A DNA stretch of 64,000 nucleotides from Saprospiraceae bacterium (GTDB lineage Bacteria > Bacteroidota > Bacteroidia > Chitinophagales > Saprospiraceae), in the NCBI GenBank assembly GCA_021739645.1, contig JAIPBL010000008.1:1-64000 (forward strand), read 5' to 3'. A program made the position numbers and the translations under genes. How positions within the stretch are numbered: position 1 is the first letter of the stretch; each line of letters begins with the position of its first letter. This document shows positions 1 through 8,005 of the stretch, piece after piece. The notes below the pieces were generated by a model. That model saw only the letters and a program-made list of their open reading frames with translations, made no database searches and was not told where the DNA came from.

Positions 1-2024
1 CCGAGGCCGCCGAGGCCGGGCGACTGCTCCCCGGTGGCCCACTGGTAGGCGTAGGCCAGCCCGGCGGGGGGCAGGGCGGGCGTCATGCTGGTCACAATGC
101 TGCCGTTCGGGGCGTTGCAGGAGGTGTTCGGCGTGGTGGCCCCGTCCACTTGGAGGGGGATGTCCTCGGCGGGCACGATGGCCCCGTAGGCGGCGGTGCA
201 GCCGTTGGCGCCCGTCACGGTGACGGCGTACTGCCCGGCTGTGAGGCCGTAGAGGTCCTCCGTGGTGGCGGCATTGCTCCATGCAAAAGTATATGGCGGT
301 GCGCTCCCACTTACCTGCAGGTCAACGCTGCCGGTGCCGCTGCCGCAGAAATCGGGGCCGGTGGTGGCGAAGAGAGTGGGCACGGAGGGCTGGTCGGCGA
401 CGGTGAAGCTGGCGCTGGCGGTGCAGGTGCCTAGGCTGACGGTGACGGCGTAGCTGCCGGGCGCAAGGCCGAAGAGGTCCTCCGAGGTGGCCCCGCTGCC
501 CCAGGCAAAGGTGAAGCTCCCGACGGGCGGCGGCGTGGGCGTCACCGAGAGGTTGACGGTGCCGTTGTTCCCGTTGCAGGTGGTGTTCGGGGTGACTGTT
601 CCGGTGATGGCGATGCTGACGGCGTTGTCGGCCACGGTGGCGCTGGCGGTGGCGGTGCAGCCGTTGGCCCCGGTCACCGTCACGGTGTAGGTGGCGGCGG
701 GCACGCCGGAGAGGTCCTCCGAACCTGCGCCGTTGCTCCAGTTGTAAGTGTAGGGTGCCGTGCCGCCCGATGCGGTCAGGTTCACGCCGCCGCTGCCGAG
801 GCCGCAGGTGGTGGCGGTGGCGGCGGTGGCGAGCGAGGGCGGCTCCGCCGTGTCGTCCACGGTGAAGGTGGCGCTGCCCGTGCAGCCGTTGGCATCGGTG
901 GCGGTGACGGTGTAGCCGCCAGCCGTGAGGCCCGTGAGGTCCTCGGTGCCGGCGCCGTTCGACCAGGAAAAGGTGTAGCTGCCAGCGGGCGAGGGGGTCA
1001 GGTCGATGGCCCCGTTGGCGGCGGTGCAGGAACTCGCCGGGGCGGTGGTGCCCCCGAGGCTGAACGGCACGGTGTCGGCCAGGGTGTAGCTCTCCACCTC
1101 CGAGCAACCGTTCGCCCCGGTGACGGTGACGGTGTAGGTGCCGGGGGCTAGGTTGGCGATGTCCTCGGTCGTGGCCCCGTTCGACCATGCTATGGTATAG
1201 GGCGGCTCGCCGTCGGTGACGGTGAGGTCTATGCTGCCGTTGGGAAGGGCGCAGGTGGGGTCGGTGGGGGTGGCGGTGAGGACGGGGGCGTCGGGCTGGT
1301 TTTGGACTATTTGCGGGTTATATACCACGGTACAAGTTCCGTAAGTCACTGTGGCTTGGTAAATACCAGCAGAAAGCCCAAGGTTGTCCTCAGTGGTAAC
1401 TCCATTTGACCATAACCAAATGAAGGGAATAGAGGTCAAGGGAGTCAAAATAAATCCACCATTGGGCGGACCTAAACAGGCAGTATTGTGCAAGCGTTCC
1501 TGATCATAAAAATTACCAAAAAAGGGGCCTCCAAGAATTAGTGTGTAATTGGGAACGAAATAGGAAAGAAACTGGAACTCCCCCAATGCGTCCTCTACTA
1601 ACACCGTGTAATTGAATCCTCCAATCAGGCCAGTCACGTCTTCCGTATCGGCACCGTTGCTCCAGGTAAAAGTATAGGGTGGAGTACCGCCGCTTACGGT
1701 TAGGTCAATAGAGCCGAGGCCTACCGTGCATGTGTCTTGGTAAACCACAGCTGTTACTACCAAAGGCAGCAGGAAGCCCCTGCTTCCAGCTAGAACTCCA
1801 TTTGGGATATAATGCTTTCCCTTAAAATTTTTCAATGAAGGTGTTATTAAACATTTGGTACCTTCAGTATCTATTCCGTATGGATAATCGTTATTCAACC
1901 AATAATCCATCTTATTACCAACAATAGCACTGAAAATTGGATGTGCTTCAATCAAATAGGTATTCCATAGCATGAAAATTCCTAAATAAAAATAATTATA
2001 ATTTGATTGAATAGTTATTTTCAT
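1..2024 (-). CDS. SprB-repeat cell-surface protein, 5' part (runs off left edge)
   Basis: The frame is open from an ATG at 2024 to the window edge, about 674 residues with no stop, so the C-terminus is missing. It starts MKITIQSNYNYFYLGIF, with a weak hydrophobic stretch that may be a signal. From about residue 95 I count eight SprB-like units built around W-S-N-G followed by T-E-D-L/I (for example PYTFTWSNG, PYTIAWSNG, PYTYNWSNG) and ending in TYTVTVTGANGC-like strands. SprB repeats are typical of Bacteroidota adhesins exported by the T9SS; a sorting domain would lie outside the window. Residues after about 241 (bases below about 1300) are coded by very GC-rich DNA, whereas the first 240 are AT-rich. 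Adhesin or gliding role is inferred from the family. Confidence 0.85.
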   Translation of the reverse strand, partial: MKITIQSNYNYFYLGIFMLWNTYLIEAHPIFSAIVGNKMDYWLNNDYPYGIDTEGTKCLITPSLKNFKGKHYIPNGVLAGSRGFLLPLVVTAVVYQDTCTVGLGSIDLTVSGGTPPYTFTWSNGADTEDVTGLIGGFNYTVLVEDALGEFQFLSYFVPNYTLILGGPFFGNFYDQERLHNTACLGPPNGGFILTPLTSIPFIWLWSNGVTTEDNLGLSAGIYQATVTYGTCTVVYNPQIVQNQPDAPVLTATPTDPTCALPNGSIDLTVTDGEPPYTIAWSNGATTEDIANLAPGTYTVTVTGANGCSEVESYTLADTVPFSLGGTTAPASSCTAANGAIDLTPSPAGSYTFSWSNGAGTEDLTGLTAGGYTVTATDANGCTGSATFTVDDTAEPPSLATAATATTCGLGSGGVNLTASGGTAPYTYNWSNGAGSEDLSGVPAATYTVTVTGANGCTATASATVADNAVSIAITGTVTPNTTCNGNNGTVNLSVTPTPPPVGSFTFAWGSGATSEDLFGLAPGSYAVTVSLGTCTASASFTVADQPSVPTLFATTGPDFCGSGTGSVDLQVSGSAPPYTFAWSNAATTEDLYGLTAGQYAVTVTGANGCTAAYGAIVPAEDIPLQVDGATTPNTSCNAPNGSIVTSMTPALPPAGLAYAYQWATGEQSPGLGGL

Positions 2025-2082
2025 GATTATATCAAATTGGACTAGGCACCTACATGTAATATTCCAAATAATTAAAGTTAAA

Positions 2083-2110
2083 AGGTCGTGCTAAAAATAT
2101 AGCACGACCT
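2083..2110 (-). terminator. hairpin terminator
   Basis: A perfect 10-bp stem (2083-2092 with 2101-2110) with an 8-base loop lies 17 bases past the stop of the minus-strand lipoprotein gene. It is followed on that strand by a T-rich tract. It separates that gene from the SprB-repeat gene downstream. Confidence 0.7.
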
Positions 2111-2126
2111 ATTTGGCTAATCCATG

Positions 2127-2699
2127 TTAAAAAACACATGGTGTAGTAGGCAAAATATTGCAGTTTAATCCTTTTCTAATAATTGCAGTTTGCCCCATTG
2201 AAAGGCTAAGCGTGTCACTTGCTGTACCTCCGCACTCTATTGCATAGGTCACAGTTCCAGCATAATTGTTTTGTATTTCAAAAATATCACCGATCCCACC
2301 CGAGCAAAAAGTTTTGATACCACCTGTGCCACTGGTTGTGTTTAAAGTGGTAACACCTCCATAACCATTAGAGGTAGGAATATTGCAGCCACCTCCATAA
2401 GTGCATTGACCACCTAAATCAAAGGCACAACCAATGGCAGCCCCACAAATTTCAACATCCACATTAGTTCCTGTTGGAGTAATCAATTTCAATCCACAAC
2501 AACAATCACAATCACAAGTGTGGTCAGAGCAATCAGCCCTAGAAGTCACCTGTGCATTCCCACCTCCTTCCGTAGCATTGGAATGGTTCGAAACTTCAGT
2601 GGTTGGAGTAGCAGGTGCTGGCTCGCTCTTATCAGCCTTGCTGCAACCAAAATAAACGAAAAGAACCGCCAATAGGGCGGCGAAAATTGTATTTTTCAT
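2127..2699 (-). CDS. cysteine-rich lipoprotein
   Basis: 190 residues from the ATG at 2699. An upstream in-frame ATG at 2855 would add 52 residues before a clear lipoprotein signal, so I prefer the internal start. The N-terminus MKNTIFAALLAVLFVYFGCSK has a hydrophobic core and a lipobox-like YFG-C with Cys19 as the lipidation site. A low-complexity Ser/Thr/Pro/Asn linker follows, then a mature domain with a CxxxxCDCDCCCG cluster and further cysteines to the C-terminus. Outside the cytoplasm these would form disulfides or bind metal. I do not recognise the family and assign no function. A terminator hairpin follows immediately. Confidence 0.75.
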   Translation of the reverse strand: MKNTIFAALLAVLFVYFGCSKADKSEPAPATPTTEVSNHSNATEGGGNAQVTSRADCSDHTCDCDCCCGLKLITPTGTNVDVEICGAAIGCAFDLGGQCTYGGGCNIPTSNGYGGVTTLNTTSGTGGIKTFCSGGIGDIFEIQNNYAGTVTYAIECGGTASDTLSLSMGQTAIIRKGLNCNILPTTPCVF

Positions 2700-3722
2700 A
2701 ATCACAAAGATTGAAGAATTGGGAAGCGCAGGCGGGGCGCCTTCATGGCCTGTCCCCTGCCTTGGCTTCCAAAATGGTTTAGTAGCGCCGAGGCCGTAGG
2801 GTTCCCCCTGGGCCTTGGGCCTGTTACGTTGGCCGCTGCTTTTGCCATGAAGCACATCGGGCAGCAGCCGTGTGAACGACAGGATGGGAGCTTGTTTTTT
2901 TGGGACGAATCCCAGCCTATCGGCGGGGCCGTGTTGTTCGGCGGTTGTGGGATGTCAATAAGTTTAGAATTTAATCATAGATTTGAGGGTTTTAATCAAT
3001 GATGGGCCTCTGTCGTTTAGTTGAAGCGAGACGGCATTGGTCCTTTTTTATTTTGTGCCCTTCTGCGCACAAACTTGGCCATAGTGGGGGCTAAGGGCAT
3101 GGAAATTAACGAGCCTTGCCTCAGCAACAGGTCGCTTCGGCTGTTCTTCATGTTGGTAAGCCCTACTTAGTTTTAAGTGCATTTTATCAAGCCCAGTGCA
3201 ATGTTGGGCTGTCCCACAGGCGCAAGATATACCGATTATTGAAGGTTCTTCCATTCTGAAAAAAAAAAAAAAACAATTTTTGTCGGGAATTGGCAAAATG
3301 GCATTTCTTTCCCACCGGAGCTTGACGGCCTTGACCAATGTTGTTTGGCCGCTAGGGTATTCGGCGGAATGAGAACTTCGTTGCCCCGATTCTGTCAAAA
3401 ATCAGCAAGCGTTTTCAAAGTTGGTGCAAACGTGACGTGAAGCGAGGGGGTGACGGATTGCTTCGCAATGACAATGGTGGCGCGTACATCTTACAAACGA
3501 AATTGCTGACTATATTTCAGCAAAAAGAACCGGCTCGTCAAGCGCACCGGGGTATCGCTTTGGCAAAAAGCGGTTTCAGATACAGGAGAATACGTATCGT
3601 TTTGTTTAAAACTTGTATCTTTTTTCTGAAATACGGTGGCTTTTTGGTCATTAAGATGAAGCCTTCGGTGCAGATGGGGGGGGCGTGAGAGCGTGAGCGG
3701 GCGAGAAATGAGCGAAGGCTGA
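2700..3722. other. 1-kb region without a convincing gene
   Basis: Open frames here lack signal sequences or known motifs and overlap on both strands, so I treat the stretch as non-coding. It contains a run of 15 A (3259-3273). It also holds a 22-base segment (3426-3447) that recurs inverted at 25243-25264, which suggests the remnant of a dispersed repeat. Confidence 0.6.
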
Positions 3723-4382
3723 TTATTTTGCATTCGTCACAAAAGCCAGTTTCTTGCTTGTGTACTTTTCATTTTCCAGCATTTCTTTGAACTTAATCAT
3801 GGACTGCAAAGGGCCTTGGTCGGCAGCGAGATTGATCATCCAGGCAGGTATATTGCCAGCGGGGTCAGAACTAAGGATGTAGTCCACATTAACTTTTCCA
3901 TTTTCGATGGGCGTGAATTTCCAGTCAATGGTCGTTTTCTTGATACGAACGATACCATCTTTTTCTTTTTCCATCTCCGGGCAAGAAGTGGTTTTAGAGT
4001 AAAAAGCCAGTGTTTTTTTGTCTTGCCAGACTGTGGAGTGCAGTACCAGGTCTCGATTGTCGAACGGCCACGGGAAGTCAACCAATGCGTAATAGTAAAC
4101 CTCCGTATCCGATACCCGCTTAATGGTTCGTGATTCGAGGGAGGCATAAACCCAGTCATCAAAACCTTCCACATGGGTCATCAAGGCAGCTATCGTCTGC
4201 ATGGAAGCCTCAATGGTGGTCGTGAACTTCAAGGCTTTGATGTCCGTGCCGGGTTGGTCACTCACATAAACCTTGATGCCTCCTTTGTCACGTTTGAGTT
4301 TCCACTCCTGTGCGTTGGAAGATGAAGCCACCAATAAAAAGGTGAGCACAAGTAGAAAAGAATGGAGAAGGTTGTTTTTCAT
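3723..4382 (-). CDS. secreted START-like lipid-binding domain protein
   Basis: 219 residues from the ATG at 4382, which begins the signal peptide MKNNLLHSFLLVLTFLLVA and ends at ...SSNAQ. An ATG three codons upstream (4391) is the alternative. The mature part resembles the START/SRPBCC fold: WKLKRDKGGIKVYVSDQPGTD near the N-terminus, a W-V-Y pocket strand, then DFPWPFDNRDLV. This last motif is the most characteristic of bacterial START-domain proteins. A hydrophobic ligand in the periplasm is inferred from the family; the ligand is unknown. The gene is divergent from thyA. Confidence 0.75.
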   Translation of the reverse strand: MKNNLLHSFLLVLTFLLVASSSNAQEWKLKRDKGGIKVYVSDQPGTDIKALKFTTTIEASMQTIAALMTHVEGFDDWVYASLESRTIKRVSDTEVYYYALVDFPWPFDNRDLVLHSTVWQDKKTLAFYSKTTSCPEMEKEKDGIVRIKKTTIDWKFTPIENGKVNVDYILSSDPAGNIPAWMINLAADQGPLQSMIKFKEMLENEKYTSKKLAFVTNAK

Positions 4383-4452
4383 AATAAACATGGTTGCAGG
4401 GTCTAAAACGATTTGAGAACAGGAATGTTGAGTATCAGTTTGGAAGGTTTTT

Positions 4453-4460
4453 TACTTTTG
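4453..4460 (+). promoter_or_regulatory. candidate Bacteroidota -7 box upstream of thyA
   Basis: TACTTTTG matches the Bacteroidota -7 consensus TAnnTTTG exactly and lies 20 bases before the thyA ATG. The only -33 candidate is a poor GTTG at 4427-4430, 22 bases away, so this is a weak call. Confidence 0.35.
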
Positions 4461-4480
4461 AGCAAAATATTTGACAAAAG

Positions 4481-5275
4481 ATGCGCCAGTACCTCGATTT
4501 GCTAGAACGTATTGTCCAGAACGGCACCGAAAAAAGTGACCGAACCGGAACAGGAACCCTCAGCGTTTTTGGTTACCAAATGCGGTTCGACCTTAGAGCA
4601 GGTTTTCCGTTGTTGACCACAAAAAAACTGCACACAAAGTCAATTATCTACGAACTGCTTTGGTTTTTGATGGGGGACACAAATGTAAAATATCTCCAAG
4701 ACAACGGGGTTAGAATCTGGAATGAATGGGCCAATGAAAATGGCGACCTCGGCCCTATTTACGGAAAGCAATGGGTGTCGTGGTCAGGTAGGGATGGCAA
4801 CACCATCAACCAGATAGCACAGGCAGTTCATCAAATCAAGACCAATCCGGACAGCCGTCGTATCATCGTGAATGCATGGAACGTAGCCGATTTGCCTGAC
4901 ATGCGCCTCAGCCCCTGCCATGCCCTTTTTCAATTTTATGTAGCCGATGGGCGGCTTTCCTGCCAGCTTTACCAGCGTTCTGCCGATGTGTTCCTCGGTG
5001 TCCCGTTCAACATTGCCTCGTATGCGATGCTCACCCAAATGATGGCGCAAGTCTGTGGCCTAGAACCCGGTGAATTCGTTCACACTTTTGGGGATGTCCA
5101 TTTGTATCTAAACCATGTCGAACAGGCCAAACTCCAACTGACCAGAACGCCTAGGCCGTTGCCCCGGCTCGAAATAAACCCAGATGTCAAGGATATTTTC
5201 TCCTTTAAATTTGAAGATTTCAGCTTGCATGATTACGAACCCCACCCGCATATAAAGGCGGAAGTAGCGATATAA
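4481..5275 (+). CDS. thyA: thymidylate synthase
   Basis: 264 residues, the same length as the Escherichia coli enzyme. It makes dTMP from dUMP with methylene-tetrahydrofolate in the cytoplasm. The opening [25 protein letters not shown] is diagnostic, with the dUMP-phosphate arginine in DRTGTG. The active-site Cys146 lies in [12 protein letters not shown], followed by [19 protein letters not shown] and the folate-site C-terminus [10 protein letters not shown]. No residue appears missing. An SDR gene follows after 74 bases that hold an inverted repeat. Folate-dependent dTMP synthesis fits the B12-dependent ribonucleotide reductase elsewhere in the window. Confidence 0.98.
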   Translation: MRQYLDLLERIVQNGTEKSDRTGTGTLSVFGYQMRFDLRAGFPLLTTKKLHTKSIIYELLWFLMGDTNVKYLQDNGVRIWNEWANENGDLGPIYGKQWVSWSGRDGNTINQIAQAVHQIKTNPDSRRIIVNAWNVADLPDMRLSPCHALFQFYVADGRLSCQLYQRSADVFLGVPFNIASYAMLTQMMAQVCGLEPGEFVHTFGDVHLYLNHVEQAKLQLTRTPRPLPRLEINPDVKDIFSFKFEDFSLHDYEPHPHIKAEVAI

Positions 5276-5283
5276 CTGGGAAT

Positions 5284-5326
5284 GGAAAATGGAGAATTGA
5301 TAATCACAGGCAATTTTCCATTTTCC
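5284..5326. repeat. 16-bp inverted repeat between thyA and the SDR gene
   Basis: Arms 5284-5299 and 5311-5326 pair with one mismatch (ggaaaatggagaattg against its near-complement). A further partial copy of the same AT-rich word follows to about 5345. It could act as a weak terminator for thyA, but there is no clean T-run. Similar short intergenic repeats occur in the transhydrogenase operon. Confidence 0.55.
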
Positions 5327-5349
5327 TTTTTCCATTTTCAATTCTTCAC

Positions 5350-6132
5350 GTGGATTTATACTTAAAAAACAAAGTGGTTATCGTCACAGGCGGCTCCAGT
5401 GGCATCGGCGAGGCCATCACCCGGCAGTTGGCGGAGGAAGGGGCGATTCCGGTCATTGCTTCCCGAAACTCGAAACGGAATGCCGAATTGGTGGCAGAAC
5501 TTAGCGAAAAAGGGCAACCCGCATTTTGTATTACGGGTGAGTTGAGCGAGGTTGTTTTTTGTGAAAAAGTCATTGATGAAACGGTGGAAAAATTCGGGCG
5601 CATAGATGCCTTGGTCAACAATGCGGGCCGGAACGATGGGGTAGGGTTGGCCACGGGCAATCCTGCCGCATTTGCACAATCCCTCCATGAAAACTTGAGC
5701 CATTATTACAATCTGGCGCATTTTGCGCTACCTTGGCTGAAAGCAACCAAGGGCAGCATCGTAAACATCAGCTCAAAAGTGGCAAAGACGGGGCAGGGCG
5801 GCACGAGTGGCTACGCCGCCAGCAAGGGTGCTCAATTGGCACTTACGAGGGAATGGGCAGCCGAATTGTTGCCGTTCGGCATCCGAGTGAACGCCATTTT
5901 GCCAGCCGAAGTAATGACGCCGTTGTATGAAAACTGGATACAGACCTTTGAAAACCCAAAGGAGAAACTTCAAACCATCGTTTCAAAAATACCGTTGGAA
6001 CACCGCATGACGACAGCTGCAGAAATTGCATCAGCTACCTTATATTTGCTCTCCGTTCAGGCTTCCCATATCACTGGGCAATGGTGGGTGATAGATGGTG
6101 GGTATGTGCACTTGGATAGAGCATTGACATGA
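5350..6132 (+). CDS. SDR-family oxidoreductase
   Basis: 260 residues with a GTG start at 5350. The start is supported because the protein then opens MDLYLKNKVVIVTGG, the usual SDR N-terminus, with no ATG near it. Nucleotide-binding TGGSSGIG is at residues 13-20, NNAG at the end of strand 4, and the catalytic Ser in NISSK near 141 with Tyr154 and Lys158 in GYAASKGA. A basic RNSKR stretch after strand 2 hints at NADPH use. The closest resemblance I recall is to L-fucose dehydrogenase-like SDRs, but the substrate cannot be read from the sequence. The stop overlaps the ATG of the ClC gene by 4 bases, implying translational coupling. Confidence 0.9.
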   Translation: MDLYLKNKVVIVTGGSSGIGEAITRQLAEEGAIPVIASRNSKRNAELVAELSEKGQPAFCITGELSEVVFCEKVIDETVEKFGRIDALVNNAGRNDGVGLATGNPAAFAQSLHENLSHYYNLAHFALPWLKATKGSIVNISSKVAKTGQGGTSGYAASKGAQLALTREWAAELLPFGIRVNAILPAEVMTPLYENWIQTFENPKEKLQTIVSKIPLEHRMTTAAEIASATLYLLSVQASHITGQWWVIDGGYVHLDRALT

Positions 6133-7922
6133 ATTCAAAAAAGTTACAGGCATATTTTAGGGTCATCAACGCTTATTTACTTAAAAAGCTAACCAGGCGG
6201 AATTACATCATTCTTGCTTGTATCCTCATAGGCATTGTGGCTGGACTTGCGGCTGTGGTGATGAAAGTAATGGTACATTGGGTGGAGGAGCAAGTTCAAA
6301 ACGGCCTCGGTTCGCATCAATCCAATTATATCTGGCTTTTCCTCACACCCATCATCGGCATTGTGCTGAGTGTAATGTACGAGCAGCGGTTTTTGGGAGG
6401 AAGACTGATAAAAGGCATCACAAAAATACTTTACGCCATTACCCGCCGCAAGGGCGAATTAGATAGCCGAGACATGTACGGCCACCTTGTCACCAGTGCC
6501 CTCACCGTAGGCATGGGCGGCAGTGCAGGCTTGGAGGCACCCATCGTATTGACGGGCAGTGCCATTGGTTCCAATATTTCCACACAACTCCAACTTGGTT
6601 ACAAGGAAAGGACGCTGTTGCTTGCCTGTGGCGCATCAGCTGGTATTTCCGCCATCTTCAATGCACCGATAGCCGGGGTCATTTTTGCTGCCGAGGTGTT
6701 GCTGGCCGAAATTTCAATACCTGTTTTTGTGCCGCTGCTCATTTCCGCCGCTACGGCTTCTGTGCTGTCGCAATTCTTTTTCCATGACCGTTTGTTCGCT
6801 TTGATGGTGACTGGCTGGCGGGTAATGAGCATACCACTTTACTTTTTGCTGGGCATTTCCTGCGGGTTTGTGTCTGTTTACATGACCCGCATGACGCATT
6901 TCATGGAACGAAAACTGAGCACTTTCAAGCTTCGGATGCGCAAGGCAATCGTTGGTGGTGCCATGTTGGGACTGCTCATTGTCATCTTTCCGCCGTTGTA
7001 TGGTGAGGGTTACACGGTCATTGAAAAACTGATGAATGGCAATGAAAACTTGCTGCTCCAGCGGTCTCTTTTTGGTTCGATTCAATCCGAATGGATGCTC
7101 CTGCTTTTCCTCACAGCTTTGGCCGTAATGAAAGTGATAGCAACCTCGCTGACGATTGGTTCAGGAGGGAACGGAGGCATTTTCGCCGGGTCACTTTTTA
7201 CCGGGGCACTTACCGGCTTTGTGTTTTCGAGATTGGTCTCAATGTCCGGCATGATGAAATTGGCGGAGTCAAATTTTGTGGCAGTCGGTATGGCCGGGGT
7301 TATTGCCGGGGTGGTTCATGCTCCTTTGACTGGCATCTTTCTCATTGCCGAAATCACCGGCGGCTATTCACTTTTTGTGCCACTGATGATTGTGGTCGCT
7401 ATGTCTTATTTTATTTCTAGACGGTTCGATTCTACCTCTGTCTACACACGTCCCCTTCAAGACGAAGGCACTTACTTCCAGGCGGACCGTGACACATTTT
7501 TACTCAACAGCATTGACTTGAAGGATATTTTGGAGGCCAACATTGAAACGGTGCCATCCACCATGCCAGTTCAGGATGTGATTAAACACTTTATTCGCAG
7601 CAAGCAAAATATTTTCCCTGTCATAGATGAGCAGAAAAAGTTCGCTGGCATTGTTTTGTTGGAAGACCTGAAAGACCTGCTGTTCGACCAAGAGCGGTCA
7701 AGTACGCTGATTGCTAGGGACGTGGCGATTCGCCCACCGCAGACCTTGGTTTTGGGTGAAAAAATGGCAGACGTGATGCACAAGTTTGATGAAACCTGGG
7801 TTTGGAAATTGCCAGTGCTGAGCGAGAAGGGCGCTTTTATTGGCTTTGTTTCAAAGAAAAAAATCTTTACCAAATACCGGGAATTGCTCAAGTTGTACAG
7901 CCACAGCGATGTGGTTTCGTAA
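6129..7922 (+). CDS. ClC-family chloride channel or H+/Cl- antiporter with CBS domains
   Basis: 597 residues. An N-terminal ClC membrane domain (about residues 25-435) carries the family motifs GMGGSAGLEAP, where the gating-glutamate position is retained, and GSGGNGGIFAGSLFTGA. The second-half motif AGVVHAPLTGIFLIAEIT is also present. Two CBS domains occupy the cytoplasmic C-terminus (about 460-590). Whether it is a channel or a proton-coupled exchanger cannot be told by eye. It is coupled to the SDR gene by an ATGA overlap and ends just before an imperfect inverted repeat shared with the convergent cyclase gene. Confidence 0.93.
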   Translation: MNSKKLQAYFRVINAYLLKKLTRRNYIILACILIGIVAGLAAVVMKVMVHWVEEQVQNGLGSHQSNYIWLFLTPIIGIVLSVMYEQRFLGGRLIKGITKILYAITRRKGELDSRDMYGHLVTSALTVGMGGSAGLEAPIVLTGSAIGSNISTQLQLGYKERTLLLACGASAGISAIFNAPIAGVIFAAEVLLAEISIPVFVPLLISAATASVLSQFFFHDRLFALMVTGWRVMSIPLYFLLGISCGFVSVYMTRMTHFMERKLSTFKLRMRKAIVGGAMLGLLIVIFPPLYGEGYTVIEKLMNGNENLLLQRSLFGSIQSEWMLLLFLTALAVMKVIATSLTIGSGGNGGIFAGSLFTGALTGFVFSRLVSMSGMMKLAESNFVAVGMAGVIAGVVHAPLTGIFLIAEITGGYSLFVPLMIVVAMSYFISRRFDSTSVYTRPLQDEGTYFQADRDTFLLNSIDLKDILEANIETVPSTMPVQDVIKHFIRSKQNIFPVIDEQKKFAGIVLLEDLKDLLFDQERSSTLIARDVAIRPPQTLVLGEKMADVMHKFDETWVWKLPVLSEKGAFIGFVSKKKIFTKYRELLKLYSHSDVVS

Positions 7923-8005
7923 GAGCGAGTGAGCGGAGTGATCGGGTGAGAGAAGTGAGCAGAGCATTTCTCGCTCGCTCACTCCGCTCACCCGATCACT
8001 CTCTA
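7923..8005. repeat. imperfect inverted repeat between convergent genes
   Basis: Words built from gtgagcggagtga and gtgatcgggtgag occur on the left. Their complements occur on the right (about 7971-8005), in swapped order. The repeat overlaps the last codons of the adenylate cyclase gene, so it supplies coding sequence as well as a likely bidirectional terminator. A related GC-rich word is seen near 3687-3715. Confidence 0.5.

Noticed and set aside
150-690. Gly/Ala- and Val/Pro-rich plus-strand frames
   Set aside because: Low-complexity shadows of the GC-rich repeats, with no start signal or domain.
322-1188. Long minus-strand frame rich in His and Arg
   Set aside because: It lies in the GC-rich part of the SprB-repeat gene in the wrong frame. 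The correct frame is open over the whole 2 kb and shows clear SprB repeats.
3048-3398. 116-codon minus-strand frame in the gene-free region
   Set aside because: It crosses a 15-A run that makes a poly-Phe tract and has no recognisable features.
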